The notes under the pieces were generated by a model. That model searched no databases, had not been told where the DNA came from, and saw only the letters and a list, made by a program, of their open reading frames with translations. A stretch of 64,000 nt of DNA. It comes from Bidens hawaiensis. Taxonomy: Eukaryota > Streptophyta > Magnoliopsida > Asterales > Asteraceae. Positions 35,060 to 47,060 of the stretch are shown here, piece by piece (positions within the stretch are counted from its first letter, which is position 1; each line of letters starts with the position of its first letter). Made by a program: the position numbers and the translations under genes. The stretch covers positions 62,001-126,000 of the forward strand of contig JAIQDT010007365.1 in the NCBI GenBank assembly GCA_021521415.1, written 5' to 3'.

Positions 35060-35213
35060 GGATCTTTAGCCAAGTGGTATCAGGGTTATGGATAAATGTG
35101 TTTTTTATCAAAGTGGTGAGGGTTCAAGTCTTATGATGAACAAATGGATGTAAATTTATAGGTAAGCATACATAGAGAGTGTGTGAGTCTCTCATTATAA
35201 AATAAAAATATAA
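35060..35213 (+). mobile_element. Short tRNA-derived SINE (family C)
   Basis: Box A TAGCCAAGTGG at 35067-35077 and box B GGTTCAAGTCT at 35121-35131, then a short body ending GTGAGTCTCTCATT and an A-rich tail. It starts with the same GGATCTTTAGC word type as the SINE at 3088 but has a different 3' part. Confidence 0.7.
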
Positions 35214-36664
35214 GTTGTGCCTATAATTAAACATATGTTCATATCATCATCATAGATTTCCAAATGAATGAGAGACTGAACCATGCATCGACTATAGTGA
35301 ATAATACGGTAAAGAGGGCGATATCTATATATTTTGAAGAGCCATACTCGATGTCACGGTCAGACTGTTGAGTAACTGTAAGTCTCATAGACGAAACTCA
35401 TCAACTCAATCTACATACACTAAATCAATATGTCTACACATTATTTAATATTCAACTCAATAATAACTAATACGTGTTAATTTGGTTTTAGTCACTTATA
35501 AATAGTTAAATTATTTTAAAGCTCACAATATATCTTATATAGACTAAACCAATAAAAGATAACTTCCAGCATGCTTTTATGTTTTGAAACCAGAATGAAC
35601 CACTTTAATACAAGATTTCACAAATTAGGTATATTATATAGTAGAAACCTAGAGGGCAGAGGTGAATAGGTTTTTAAGCCTTTTCACCTATTTTAAACTT
35701 GATTAAGAAAGTTAACTAATTTGTAAACGCTTTATATAACTCAAGTAGTAAAATATGCAAGAAACTAAAGAGTTTAAGGGTAAGAGAAGAGATGACACAA
35801 CCCATTTGCAAAAGTTCAAATTAATATGAACTAATTCACTATAGCGCTCTCATTACTCCTTTGATTGAGAGTTTTCTTTACTAGCCATTTCCCTAAACGA
35901 CAGGGATCATCAATACAACGTCCCGCTAAATAAAAAGTAGTGATCACCTTCTTCAATACATTGTGTCAAGAGATAGTATACAATCTCTCACGACAGCTAC
36001 AATACAATTTCAAGATAGTGTTTCCAACCCTTGAAAAGAAAACAAGACTAACAAATGCTTAACACTAACAATCAAATCACCAGCCCCGTACTAGTGATGC
36101 CCCTTCATTAACACAAGAATGATTGGAGGATGTTGTAGAATATTTTCTTGTTTTTCTTCTTTTTCTTTGATCTAGTTTTTACAAATAATGTTAAAATGAA
36201 GGATCTTAAAAGAGCAAAGGAGTTGAGGAAATGGTTTGCAAAGGCTTTAATTTATGGCTACCGCTTCACAAGCTCGGCTAGGAGCAGGGCATTCACAGTC
36301 GATCTCACGTTCTCTCCATCTGACGTGGCCGCCTAGGTTACCTCGTCTAACCTAGAGTCTTTATGAACACTGTATTTTGTCTTGTATATTTTCACAACAC
36401 CGTTTTCCAATTTGTTTTTGAGTATCCAAAGTTACTAGCTCAACCAAGTCCTTTACAGAAGATATTTAACCATTAAAGCGGATGTAGTCTTTTGTATGTT
36501 AGATATAAGAGTATGCTCTTACCATGTTTGAGAAACCATCTCTCTTTGCAAGATGTGTTTTTATTCTTCTAGAAAGATCATGTTGTCTTTGTCTTTTCTT
36601 GCAAAATTCTTTGGCAATACATTCGAAAATCATTTTGTATTTTTGTTTTGTTTTGTTTTATTTT
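35214..36664. other. Intergenic, probably decayed LTR-element DNA
   Basis: An open stretch at 36196-36336 ends with the peptide words SSARSRAFTVDLTFSPSD; I do not recognise it. The word AGGTGAATAGGTTTTTAAG at 35662 resembles untranslated regions of plant retrotransposons. No host gene recognised. Confidence 0.35.
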
Positions 36665-37592
36665 AGGGCAAACCCCCCAAAATAGCTAATCTATAACATA
36701 AGATTCTAATTTTGTCCCTTAACTTAATATTTTTAAAAATGACCCTCTCTAACTCATCTTTGACAATGTATTAGTCTTTGACGATATGTTAGCATAACAC
36801 GTCGTCAAAGACGCGTTGGATTTCCTAACACATCGTTAAAGACGCCAACACGTCGTCAAAGACGCGTTAGATTTTCTAACACATGGTTAAAGATGAGTTA
36901 GGCCTCCAAACACGTAGTCAAAGATATGTTAGCATCAAATGCGTAGTCGGAAATATGTTGGCTTTTTTGTTTGTTTTTTTAATATTATATTTTATAACTA
37001 GTTTTATTTATATTTGTTTTTCTTTTATAACTTTTAATATATAAAATTTATATTATTTCGAATATACCGACGAGAAATGTTTACTTTTATCTGCGGACCA
37101 ACATAAATTTTATTTAAAACCGAGCGGGGTCAAATTTTATTAAATATTTCGATATTGATTTGGCACGGCTCGAGTTTGAGTTAGTTTATGTCGGTCAGTA
37201 GGTAAAAGTAAGCATGTCTCGTCGGTATATTCGAAATAAATAAAACTTTTATATATTAAAAGTTATAAAAGAAAAACAAATATAAGTTAAACTAGTTATA
37301 AAAATATAATATTAAAAAAACAAACAAAAAGGCTAACATATCTTCGACTACGCGTTTGATGCTAACATATCTTTGACTACGTGTTTGGAGGCCTAACTCA
37401 TCTTTAACCATGTGTTAGGAAATCCAAACGCGTCTGTGACGACGTGTTATGCTAACATGTCGTCAAAGACTTGCTATATTTCCTAATACATGGTCAAAGA
37501 TGAGTTAAAGAAGGTCATTTTTGAAAATATTAAGTTTAGGGGACAAAGTTGGAATCTCATTTTGTAGATGCTCTATTTTGGGGGTTTTCCCT
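36665..37592. mobile_element. Fold-back element with about 390-bp arms and internal GTCAAAGAC repeats
   Basis: AGGGCAAACCCCCCAAAATAG at the left is inverted at the right end, and the arms stay aligned to about 37075/37215. Each arm contains four or five copies of a ~30-bp unit with ACACGTCGTCAAAGACGCG-like sequence, itself partly palindromic (GTCTTTGAC/GTCAAAGAC). The centre of about 140 bp holds GAGCGGGGTCAAATTTTATT. TTATTTT flanks both sides (36658-36664, 37593-37599), an AT-rich but possible target duplication. Non-coding. Confidence 0.8.
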
Positions 37593-37650
37593 TTATTTTA
37601 TTATTCTACATAAACTTCGTCTAAGTATTTTGTTTTAGTTTTGTTATTAA

Positions 37651-38823
37651 CTAGTAATTTACCCGCGCATTATGCGGCTTCCGGGAGTTGAGGCGTTAAC
37701 TCGACGTGAATTCGGTCAGTTTCAGTTACATTCATAACACTAATAGAACATAAACATAAACAATATATATATATATAAATCGAAGAGGACCAATGGGGTG
37801 ATGTCGGTGGTAAAACTCTGACGTTGTTAAAACCCAAGCGGTATCGGTCTCATGCGTTGAGGCGGTGAGTCTATTCAAATTTGGTCGGTTTCCGTCATGT
37901 TCATTACGCTTTTGGTTACATTTGCTACGATGACGGAACAAAAGCAAACAAAAAAACACAAACAGTATAAATATTGACGCAGGCCAATAAGGTGGTGTCA
38001 GTCGGTAAAATCAGGTGTTGGTAAAACCCGAGAAATGTCGGTCCCGAGTGTTGAGACGGGTGACTCTACGTAAATTTGGTCGATTTCCATGATGTTCGTT
38101 ACGGTACCAGAGCTAAAAAAAAGTTTGTTTCGTTAAGTTCGTTACGGTACCATAAGTAAACACACACACACACACACATATATAAATTGTCAGGCGTTGA
38201 GGCAATGAGTCTATGCAAGGTTGGTCGGTTTCCGTCATATTCATTACACTTTTGGTTACATTTGTTACGGTGACAGAACAAAAACAAACACAAAAACACA
38301 AACAATATAAATATTGATGCGGGCCTATAAGGTGGTATCAGTCGGTAAAATCGGATGTTGGTAAAACCCGAGCAATGCCGGTCTCGGGCGTTAAGGCACG
38401 TGAGTCTACGTGAATGTGGTTGATTTCCATGATGTTCGTTACGGTACCATGACTAAAACAAAAAATAGATATAAATTAAGGTGGGTCAATTGGGTAATGT
38501 TGGTCAAACTCAGGACGGTGAGTCTACGCGAATTCGGTCGGTTCCGTCACATCCATTATGACACTGAAACTAAAAACAAAATAGTTCGGTTGGTTAACTT
38601 TACGTTTCGGTCGGTTCCGTCACATTCATTACGGTACCAAAACTAAAACAAAAGCGTTCGATCAGCTAGCGTTACGTTTATTATGGTACCAACATTAAAA
38701 AAAACAAAACAAAATAGCCTACCAAAACTAAAAAGTAAAAAATAAAAAATAAAACAAAAAACAAAACAAAACAAAACAAAATGGCTAGCTGCGGCGCCGA
38801 CCATCACTTTTATTTATATTAGA
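37651..38823 (-). mobile_element. Non-autonomous Helitron
   Basis: On the minus strand the 5' end is TCTAATATAAATAAAAG (from 38823). The 3' end has the hairpin-forming GCCGCATAATGCGCGGG, then TAAATTACTAG ending at 37651. Host bases are A before and T after, the Helitron A|T rule. The interior is tandem-repetitive: units of about 330 bp with TTGGTCGGTTTCCGTCAT, CATTACGGTACCA and GGTAAAACCCGAG. No Rep/helicase ORF. Confidence 0.85.
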
Positions 38824-39544
38824 TAGATAATATCTTTAATATCACATTATTTAAAGCTTTATTTCCATCTTGTGAAGCTATTGCCATCTTTAATATATGA
38901 ACATCATTTTGTAACATTTGGTGAATTTAAGATTGATCTTTTTATCATTTGTATGTTTATTTGCTGTATAATAAGATAATTATTAGTTGTTTGGGGGCAT
39001 ATAATCATTATTAATAAACAAGGAACATTATAAATAATTTTAATATAGATTATTAAAAAATGATTAAATTAAAGTTTAATCATTATTTTCCGAACATATA
39101 TAATAATCATTTAAAACGCAATACCCAAATATTTGAAGTAGTTATGTGCTTCATAGCATACCAATTCTCGAATCATGTGATTCTGGAAAAATTATTGAAA
39201 ACTCAAAAGTTTTTTAAAAGTAAAAATGACAAAAGTTGTCGGTGTCTACGATCGGAACGTTGTTCAACAACCCTCGAAGCCTTTTCGGGTATTACCTTTT
39301 CACACTATTTAGACGTGAATTCATCTAGCATTTGACCCATCATCTAACACACCGAAACCTCTGACTATTATACCATATTGCAACTTTTACTAAAGAGGTA
39401 AAAGGCTAGTAAAAGAAGCCATATTTGTGAGCCATGCTAAAAAATATCCATATTATACATGTGTTTATTAAGAGATGCAACTTTGATTAAAGTTTATTGT
39501 AAGGTTATTCCTATCATTATTATTAAGAATAGTAGTGAGAAAAA
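38824..39544. other. Intergenic, no gene seen
   Basis: AT-rich. A 91-codon open stretch at 39060-39335 has no recognisable domain. Probably degraded repeat DNA leading into the Copia fragment. Confidence 0.4.
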
Positions 39545-39945
39545 CAAAGTTGATTACTAGGTTATGGATTCAGGTGCATCCACTTATTTGAAGACTTCAG
39601 CTGGTTCGTGAACTTTGAGGGATGTCAAGGTTATTCCAAATCTGAGCAGGTTGTTGACTTCTATCGGCCAGTTGAATGATCAGGAGAATGAAGCTAAGTT
39701 CAGGAATGGGCAGTGGAAGGTGGTTAAAGGTAATCATGTCATAGCTCGAGAAAGAAAGAAGGGCTCGTTGCATATGGTAAGTTTACCTTCTGAGGGAGTT
39801 ACCACCCTAGTTCAGAAGAAAGTCAAAGTCAAGTTCACAAAGTCTAGTGGCCAGAAGAATGTTTGTTTTACAGGAGATAAACCCGGAGCCACGGGACAAA
39901 TTCAAGTTGAATGTGCATCGAAGGGTTCCATAAGTATTTAATTTT
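39545..39945 (+). pseudogene. Copia retrotransposon fragment (protease and pre-integrase region)
   Basis: VMDSGASTYL at about 39561-39590 is the Copia aspartic-protease active site. A deletion and a stop follow, and the frame resumes with the gag-pre-integrase region (RDVKVIPNLSRLLTSIGQL, QWKVVKGNHVIARERKKGSL) to 39941. Only about 400 bp is left, with no integrase core, RT or LTR. The fragment ends about 120 bp before the LTR at 40065. Confidence 0.88.
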
Positions 39946-40064
39946 GTGCATAATATTGCAAATGTATATACCTTACCTAAGCGTCACGTGTCACATTATG
40001 GTGCTTCATACAATCATACGTTAATTAATTTTGTTGTAACAAAAAACTTGTGTTCCACACTTCT

Positions 40065-41883
40065 TGTCACACCCCAACCTAAGGCAGAAATGCCGGGGCG
40101 TGATCCGATTGCTCACAGTTCGAAGATGCTATCATACATAAAATGTGACAATATCTAATTATTATTTTATTGAAAATAAATACACACAATATCCAAATAG
40201 AACAAACAATTTAATACATGAATGTAAGCTCAAATAATGATTATCTTGCTATATCCTAAGGTCTTGTCTAAGTGTCCAACTTCAATCTTCAATACAAAGC
40301 ATCCTGCATATGCGTAGAAAATGGAGTTTGTCAACAACACATGTTGAGTGAGATGATCAACAATTTTGACACAACAAATAGTTATATAATAAATAAATAA
40401 TAAATGATAAATATTAAATACGCAAACAAAACATGTGATAGTAATCAATCAAATCATAACAAAGCATATATCAACCATACACAACCAAAGACTAGCCCAA
40501 GACTTGCTAGTGTGCCAATGAATCGGTGCCAAGAGAATCGGGCATTGATTACGATGACTAAAGTTGTCTTTTTACCTTCGCCAAGCGAATCGGGATCCGG
40601 TTACTAAGACAGTCATATGATCATACTAATGAGAACCCTATACAAGGGGATATGGTGGACCTCTCCGACAATGATAGAATATACACATAAGCAAATAGCA
40701 ACTAGCAAATTGCATTTAATTGATGTTCACACAATGATTATGTTTGCGAGTTTGTATATAATATATGATAGAAAATATGAGTAAGTATGCATATGTCTCC
40801 AAAATATTTTGAAAACAATGTATAAAAGGGGAATGATCAAACTCACCTTAAGCGATTACTAAATGTGATAAACGAGCTAACAAATAAGCGAGTCGTCCAC
40901 TATACGTTAAATGTTGTAAATAATAAGAATGTGAATCTGTGAGATATGATGATACAATTAAAAACGAACTCGTGGCTGCTGGAATCAATCCAAACGGACG
41001 TTTAGAACTCTAGTTATGTTTGTTTTAAGATTTAAGCGAGCTGGTACTGACCAGAATCCGAACAGCGAGTTGGAAGTCGGATTTTGGTCAGTAGCCTTAA
41101 AATTTCATTACAAGAATAAAAGTCTTCAGGACCGAACGTTGAATCCGACCAGAAGTATGAGAAAACGTTAAGTCAAACCTGTTGACTATTTTGCCCTTTA
41201 ACGAGTTTTAAGCGAATTGACCAGTCAACACCCTTCAACCACCAAAACTGATTGAAGGTTATTGACTAGGGAATGTATATGAATGATTCCTATGTTTACA
41301 ACTTACTCGGAAAGTGAAAGAACAAAGAGATATGACGAGTCAAAGATCCAAACGCATGCAAAGTCAAACGAACACGCTTGTATCTTCAACGAATAAGCAA
41401 AAACCGAAGGGCTTGGTGATGAACAGAGGTAGGAGTATGGACTTTATTTTAGTTAATATCCTTTCCTTGGACCTTAATTCACTCGATTTATGCCTAAAAT
41501 AAGCAATTTGGTTGCTAAAAACAAATTAGGAAACAAAATAAGTTATTTAATGAGAAAATCTGGTACAATAACTAATAAAATTTGGGTTGGACACCAAGAA
41601 AACGAAATTGGACTAGCTATAACATTTCTTGGAGTTTAAGTTTCGTTAATTTAATCGAAAATATGAAAGAATTGGCAAAATTAGTCCCTGTAATTCCCGA
41701 GAATGCGATTTTTAGCCGTTTTAAGCGAATTTAAAGGTTTCTAAGGATTATTTGACATGATTGAAAGTTATGGAATTATAAAATAAGTTAAACCAAGTTA
41801 AATACAAGTTTTAATCAGTTCAAAAGATCCGAATTACATTCTCGAATCGGTTTAAACAAATATGAAAAATCCAAGATGTTACA
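40065..41883 (-). mobile_element. Gypsy-type 3' LTR
   Basis: On the minus strand the LTR starts TGTAACATCTTGG (41883) and ends GGGGTGTGACA (40065), TG...CA. Immediately outside its start is the purine-rich CTAAAGTAGGGAAGAC, preceded by a GGGACGAAATTC word, the usual pattern at the polypurine tract of Gypsy elements. So this is a 3' LTR with internal DNA to its right. No intact frame. Lineage not resolved. Confidence 0.72.
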
Positions 41884-42249
41884 GTCTTCCCTACTTTAGA
41901 GAATTTCGTCCCGAAATTAAGGAAAACCGGATCACTATAATTTTTGAAAATAATTAAACTTTTAAGGAAAATATCATAACATAGAACTTCTAATAATCAA
42001 AGCAACGCTTCAAATGACGATCCGATAAGGGCATTTATATATAGGATGTACTAGCGGTGTATCTACCATGTCCTTATCATCTCATCATTTGTACCGTTAC
42101 CCAAGCTATCTTAGGTTCTAAATCATGACACACAATTGTACGTATTATGATTCCCATGCGAGGACTTGAATAATTATGTTCCGGACCATAATTACTCTTA
42201 TCGTCGGATGGTCTGAACAACTCCATTGACTTGATAATTCGTTAATTAG

Positions 42250-42510
42250 TTGGGTCAGTTAAACGCTATGTAGACGCTCATGGGCTGAACAACTTAATTG
42301 TTTGTTACCCGTTATTTTAATTGGGCCAATAAATTGTCATGGAACACTCATAGGAGGCCCAATTCATAAAATTTATATTGTTTTATTTAGTTGGGCCATT
42401 CAAATTGCCATGGAAAGCTCATGGGAGGCCAACTCATTGAACATGTTTCGTTATTTAAATTGGCTTCTTGAGCTACCATGGGAAGCCCATGGAAAGGACA
42501 ACCCAATAAC
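42250..42510. repeat. Minisatellite with TTGGGCC...CATGGxAxGCTCATGGGAGGCC units
   Basis: About four imperfect copies of a 60-75 bp unit. It lies in the non-coding spacer of the inverted Gypsy pair, so is probably retrotransposon untranslated DNA. No gene was seen in 42511-43020. Confidence 0.6.
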
Positions 42511-43020
42511 ATTTTACTTTGGAAATTTTTATAAACATTATTTATTAAATTATATATCTCCAAAAATTACTCACATTATTTTAAATCCTGACTCGTCCTC
42601 GAGTTATCACTTGTACAATTTTATTTAGGTACACCTATCTATTATCTCACATCAACTTATTCACACAACTTACCCATCATCTCATTAAAACTTCATCCTT
42701 GGTCCTCGTAGAATGTCTTTCATAGGAAATCATCGTCATAATCAATGTCGTTCACCTATTTCTCGTGATAGTTGTTCAACTACTAGGATTGACAAGGAGT
42801 TTGCTGATGTATTCCGTTAACCAAACGACCGCCAATCTCGACAACACTAAAATACCTCAAACAATAAATCTTATAATAACTTATACCTGTTATAATGTTA
42901 ATTAAATTCTCTACTCTCATTTATTTCCTCAAACTATAAACTACCAAATGTACTTAAATCCGTACCCTCAATTTTAACTATAAAATATTTTATTACCACT
43001 TGTCTTTCCTCAACCTCATG

Positions 43021-43347
43021 TTTTTTTTGGAACGACCAACTAAGTAACGCCGGGTACTTCGTACGCGGCCCCCAATGGCTAAAGGTAGCCCGAGCAGGCC
43101 ACGAGTCCGGACGGACGGAGCCCCTAGCAGTCCACCTATTGAGGGATTCCTTGGATAAAACCCGACCCCCACGCCCGCCAAACGGCACGACAGCGAGGAG
43201 CCGGTAAAACCGGGGAGATCAGGACTCGAACCCTGGCAAGCCAGGGTCATCCCTCATATCTCCCATATAAATTGGTGATAGTGAGGTTTGATCCCCCTAC
43301 CTCTCACTAGTAAAGTGAGTGCTCTACCATTAAGCCACATCCAATTT
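43021..43347 (-). mobile_element. tRNA-derived SINE with a near-complete tRNA-like head (family D)
   Basis: On the minus strand: TGGCTTAATGGTAGAG box A (plus 43322-43337), then an anticodon-like stem-loop CTCAC-TTTACTA-GTGAG, then a second, better box B GGTTCGAGTCC (plus 43222-43232). The GC-rich body ends TTAGTTGGTCGTTCC plus an A run (43021-43028 on the plus strand as T). The loop would place TAC as anticodon (Val-like), but the T-arm and acceptor are imperfect, so this is a SINE head and not a tRNA gene. Confidence 0.8.
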
Positions 43348-44634
43348 ATTCCTCAACCTCATGTTAGTTTTCACAACTTACTTTCCATTTTATAAATCTT
43401 TATTATTAAAATTCAATTAATGTAAATTTGTTATTATTAAACTAAATTTTTCATCATCTAAATTTAATTTTCATTATTAAATTAAAACTTTCATTAATTA
43501 TTTTTTTCATTAAAATTGACTTTTAGATTTAATCTCCATTAAAACCCATCACTCACTTTATTTAGTGATTAAGTTCGTCATTTGAAACTAAACATTGGTT
43601 CGTAAACATTTCAACTCCCCACTTTGATTTTTGATACACCTGGAAAATTTTGATCGTTTTAAATGATAAATTCGTAGTTGTTAGAGTAGTCATGGTGGTT
43701 CATACATTTCTAGCCTCGCGTTTATCTCATTTTTATTAAATGTTTCACATCTTATTTTTGTTATCGCAATTAATTTAAAATTTTGTTATTTACTTAAATT
43801 TCCATTATCGATAATTCAATTTACATAGTTCCTAATAATTATAACGATTTTGTGAAAAAGGAAAAAAATCCACGAATTCCCAAATTTAATCTAGTTTAAT
43901 ATCTTCAATTATCTACCTTATAATTTATCTAATTTTAAAGATTTAATTGGAATAGGATTATCTCGATTATTCGAGAATATCTGCTTCCTAGTTTAATCTA
44001 TTAACGATTTATTTGAATAAGTACATTTTCGCATTCTCATTAATATTATTATTTACTAATTATTATAAAATTTTATTATAAAAATCGAATTAATCACATC
44101 TCAAAATCACAACTTGAAAAGCCATAACTTTATATTAACTTCTCTTTAAATCTCATAAGTTCTCAATTAACTAAACTCGACTCACCAAATAAATTTATAC
44201 TCTCGATCTTAAGAATTTCGTTCTTAATGAATACGATCTCTAAGGATTTCACATGTTATTAACTATTTTAAGATTTGTTATAAATTAAACTTTTGCGCAT
44301 ACCATCTCATGAATCAAGTTACTTTATCTATCACGGTTAACTTCATACTTTACTCTTAGCTTATTCTCTATCATCATAATTCATTTCAAATGTATGCTTC
44401 AAGAAATCCATTTCAATCTCCAAAATTTGTAACTTTCCTAATCAAAATATATAATAGAAATCACCTGATTTTATTAATCAAATCCCAACATTAAGTAAGT
44501 ATCTCTTGAATTTATATTTTAAGTTATCAAAACGTTTGTTTCTTTCAAAATGATGATTTTAAATGTGTTATGCGGACATTAAGTAAGTATCTCTTGAATT
44601 TATATTTTAATTTATATTTTAACCCACATGATGG
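43348..44634. other. Retrotransposon-associated non-coding DNA, no gene seen
   Basis: AT-rich throughout. A short direct repeat (CATTAAGTAAGTATCTCTTG) occurs at 44490 and 44578. No domain recognised. Confidence 0.45.
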
Positions 44635-44978
44635 AACGAGTTATGCGGACCATCCTACGATAAGAGTAATTATGGTCCAGAACATAATTATTCAAGTCCT
44701 CATATGGGAATCATAATACGTACAATTGTGTGTCATGATTTATAACCTAAGATAGCTTGGGTAACGGTACAAACGATGAGATGATAAGGACATGGTAGAT
44801 ACGCCGCTGGTACATCCTATATATAAATGCCCTTATCGGATCGTCATTTGAAGCGTTGCTTCGATTATTAGAAGTTCTATGTTATGATATTTTCCTTAAA
44901 GGTTTAATTATTTTCAAAAATGATAAGTGTTCTAGTTTTCCTTAATTACAGGACGAAATTCCCTAAAGTAGGGGAGAC

Positions 44979-45430
44979 TGTAACATTTTGGATTTTTCGT
45001 ATTTGTTTAAACCGATTCGAGAATGTAATTCGGATCTTTTGAACTGATTAAAACTTGTATTTAACTTATTTTATAATTCCATAACTTTCAATTATGCCAA
45101 ATAATCCTTAGAAACCTTTAAAATCGCCTTAAACGACTAAAAATCGCATTTTCGGGAACTACAGGGACTAATTTTGCCAATTCTTTCATATTTTTGATTA
45201 AATTAACGAAAATTAAACTCCAAGAAATGTTATAGGTGGTCCATTTTCGTTTTCTTGGTGTCCAAGCCAAATTTTGTTAGTTATTGTACCAGATTTTCTC
45301 ATTAAATAACTTATTTTGTTTTCTAATTTGTTTTTAGCAACCAAATCGCTTATTTTAGGCATAAATCGAGTGAATTAAGGTCAAAGGAAAGAATATTAAC
45401 TAAATACAAGCCCATACTCTTAGATTACTG
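44979..45430 (+). mobile_element. Truncated Gypsy 3' LTR, plus orientation
   Basis: TGTAACATTTTGGATTTTTC follows CTAAAGTAGGGGAGAC, the mirror of the LTR at 41883. Only about 450 of roughly 1800 bp remain. At 45488-45530 the first ~45 bp of the same LTR recurs in minus orientation. Confidence 0.75.
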
Positions 45431-46104
45431 ATCAAGCACGAAATCTTTTGGTTTATTTCATTGATTTGATCATTAAAACTCGATTCGGTTTAAACAAATA
45501 CGAAAAATCCGAGATATTACACTTCTAGCTAAATCTCTCTTGTATAGTTACACACGTGTGTATATAGTAAAATGTAATCCCATTCTCGTCAATTATCTTG
45601 CAAAGTATTGGGTTTGCATTTTATATGGGCTGATGCAAGTGTAAGGCCCCGTTCCCGGAGCCCTACATTTGGCGTTGGATTTACTCATAAACACAGTTTT
45701 ACAATCAGAGTTAATTAAAACTTTTCGCGGAATAACTAAAAACATCAACCAATATATTACAAAACAACAAATCCTGCCTCAACAGAAGTTAACTTGTCTT
45801 AAACATAAAGTTTCATAATATTTCTTCTTAAGATGCCAGTCTTCCAGTCTCTACCACGTGTCATCTTCAAGCTAGCTCCTTTAACCTATTTACCTTCATG
45901 CATACTAAAAGTCAGCTATGCTGAGTGAGTTCTAGTTAATCGGTTAACATACATTACATTCATATTTTTACTCATACGTGTCCGAAGATACGTATTTTGT
46001 ACTTTACTTACTATTACTTCTTTCACACATACTTTACATACGTATATACGCACTTACATACTTTCTTTCATAATTCCCTATGGTATACCGTAGCTATTCT
46101 ATCT

Positions 46105-46215
46105 TTACCGTCTCAGATATTATTAGGGTCTGGTCCCTTCTGTCTTAGATATTATTGGGGTTTAGTCCCTTCTGTCACAGATATTATTAGGGTCATTAGG
46201 GTCTGGTCCCTTCTG
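46105..46215. repeat. Minisatellite, unit about 35 bp
   Basis: Four copies of AGATATTATTAGGGTCTGGT plus CCCTTCTGTCT, one with a small internal duplication. Inside the solo LTR. Confidence 0.85.
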
Positions 46216-46619
46216 TCTCGAATAACCATACAACCATACCTGTCTCGTCAATCGTCCGTACATTTGTTATCATGTGTCCATACTTTACATATCTTCTAGT
46301 TATGCATATAAATATATATATATATATACACACACATATTCGTTCATATAAACATTCTATAATTATAATATTCCATGCATAGTCATACATGTATCATACA
46401 TTTACCACTTAAGGTAAGCGTATTAACTATCGCATAGTAGTATGCACACAGCCCCGAAAAACGTCACATAGTAAAGGGGCTAGAACTCACCTGCAGACGA
46501 TTTCTCTCCGAGTTTATCGTAATTCTTTTCCTTAGTTGAGCTCGGCTAACTATGTAATAATTACAAGTATCAACTAACTATTTCTATCCAACTCATATTT
46601 CTAAGTAAGGGATGTCCCT

Positions 46620-46725
46620 AATGAACAGGGGTCAGGGGGGCAGCGCCCCTGGTAGCGGGGTATAGGGGCGGCAGCCCCTAGCAGGATCCAAGGGGCAGAG
46701 CCCCTGGCTGGGGTCGAGCTGTCAG
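46620..46725. repeat. Cluster of three GC-rich hairpins
   Basis: GGGGGCAGCGCCCCTGG, GGGGCGGCAGCCCCTAG and AGGGGCAGAGCCCCTGG, spaced about 25-30 bp in otherwise AT-rich LTR DNA. Each can pair GGGGC with GCCCC around a 2-5 base loop. Confidence 0.8.
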
Positions 46726-46804
46726 GTTAGCTTGGAAAAATTTTATTTTCATTAGTAAGTCCTTATTAAATTTTCATTAGGAAACCGAGTCGAATTAAGT
46801 TTTA

Positions 46805-47060
46805 CAACAATTCGGATCGCATGTAAAACCAATTGCATCGCATGACTAAAAGGAATCGCATCGCATGGACGCAAACCAGTCGCATCGCATGGACGCAACC
46901 AATCGCATCGCATGAATGCAAACCAGTCACATTGCATGGACAAAACCAGTCGCATCGCATGCTATTCTAATCGCATCGCATGACCCCAAACAAATCGCAT
47001 CGCATGCCTCTGAACAAATCACATCGCATGCTCGTTCGATGCGATTTCTTTCCATGCGAT
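46805..47060. repeat. Short tandem array of CATCGCATG units
   Basis: Nine or ten copies of a 22-27 bp unit containing TCGCATCGCATGGACGCAAAC-like sequence, with variable trailing bases. The last copy is followed by the inverse word (TTCGATGCGATTTC, CCATGCGATCAG), so the end of the array can fold back. Confidence 0.85.

Larger units (their letters stand above)
41428..45420. repeat. Long inverted repeat: two outward-facing Gypsy 3' ends
   Basis: 41428-42215 is inverted at 44635-45420. Each arm spans LTR start, polypurine tract and about 330 bp of internal DNA (shared words GATCCGATAAGGGCATTTAT, GTACGTATTATGATTCCCAT). Roughly 2.4 kb of unpaired DNA lies between. No pol domain is readable there. 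Confidence 0.85.

Noticed and set aside
36148..36336. Small gene ending in AFTVDLTFSPSDVAA
   Set aside because: Only about 47 codons follow a plausible border; no family recognised, no splice context, and surrounding DNA looks like a decayed repeat.
43250..43347. A tRNA-Val(TAC) gene on the minus strand
   Set aside because: D arm and anticodon arm are plausible, but the acceptor ends do not pair and the T-arm is broken. A downstream SINE body is present.
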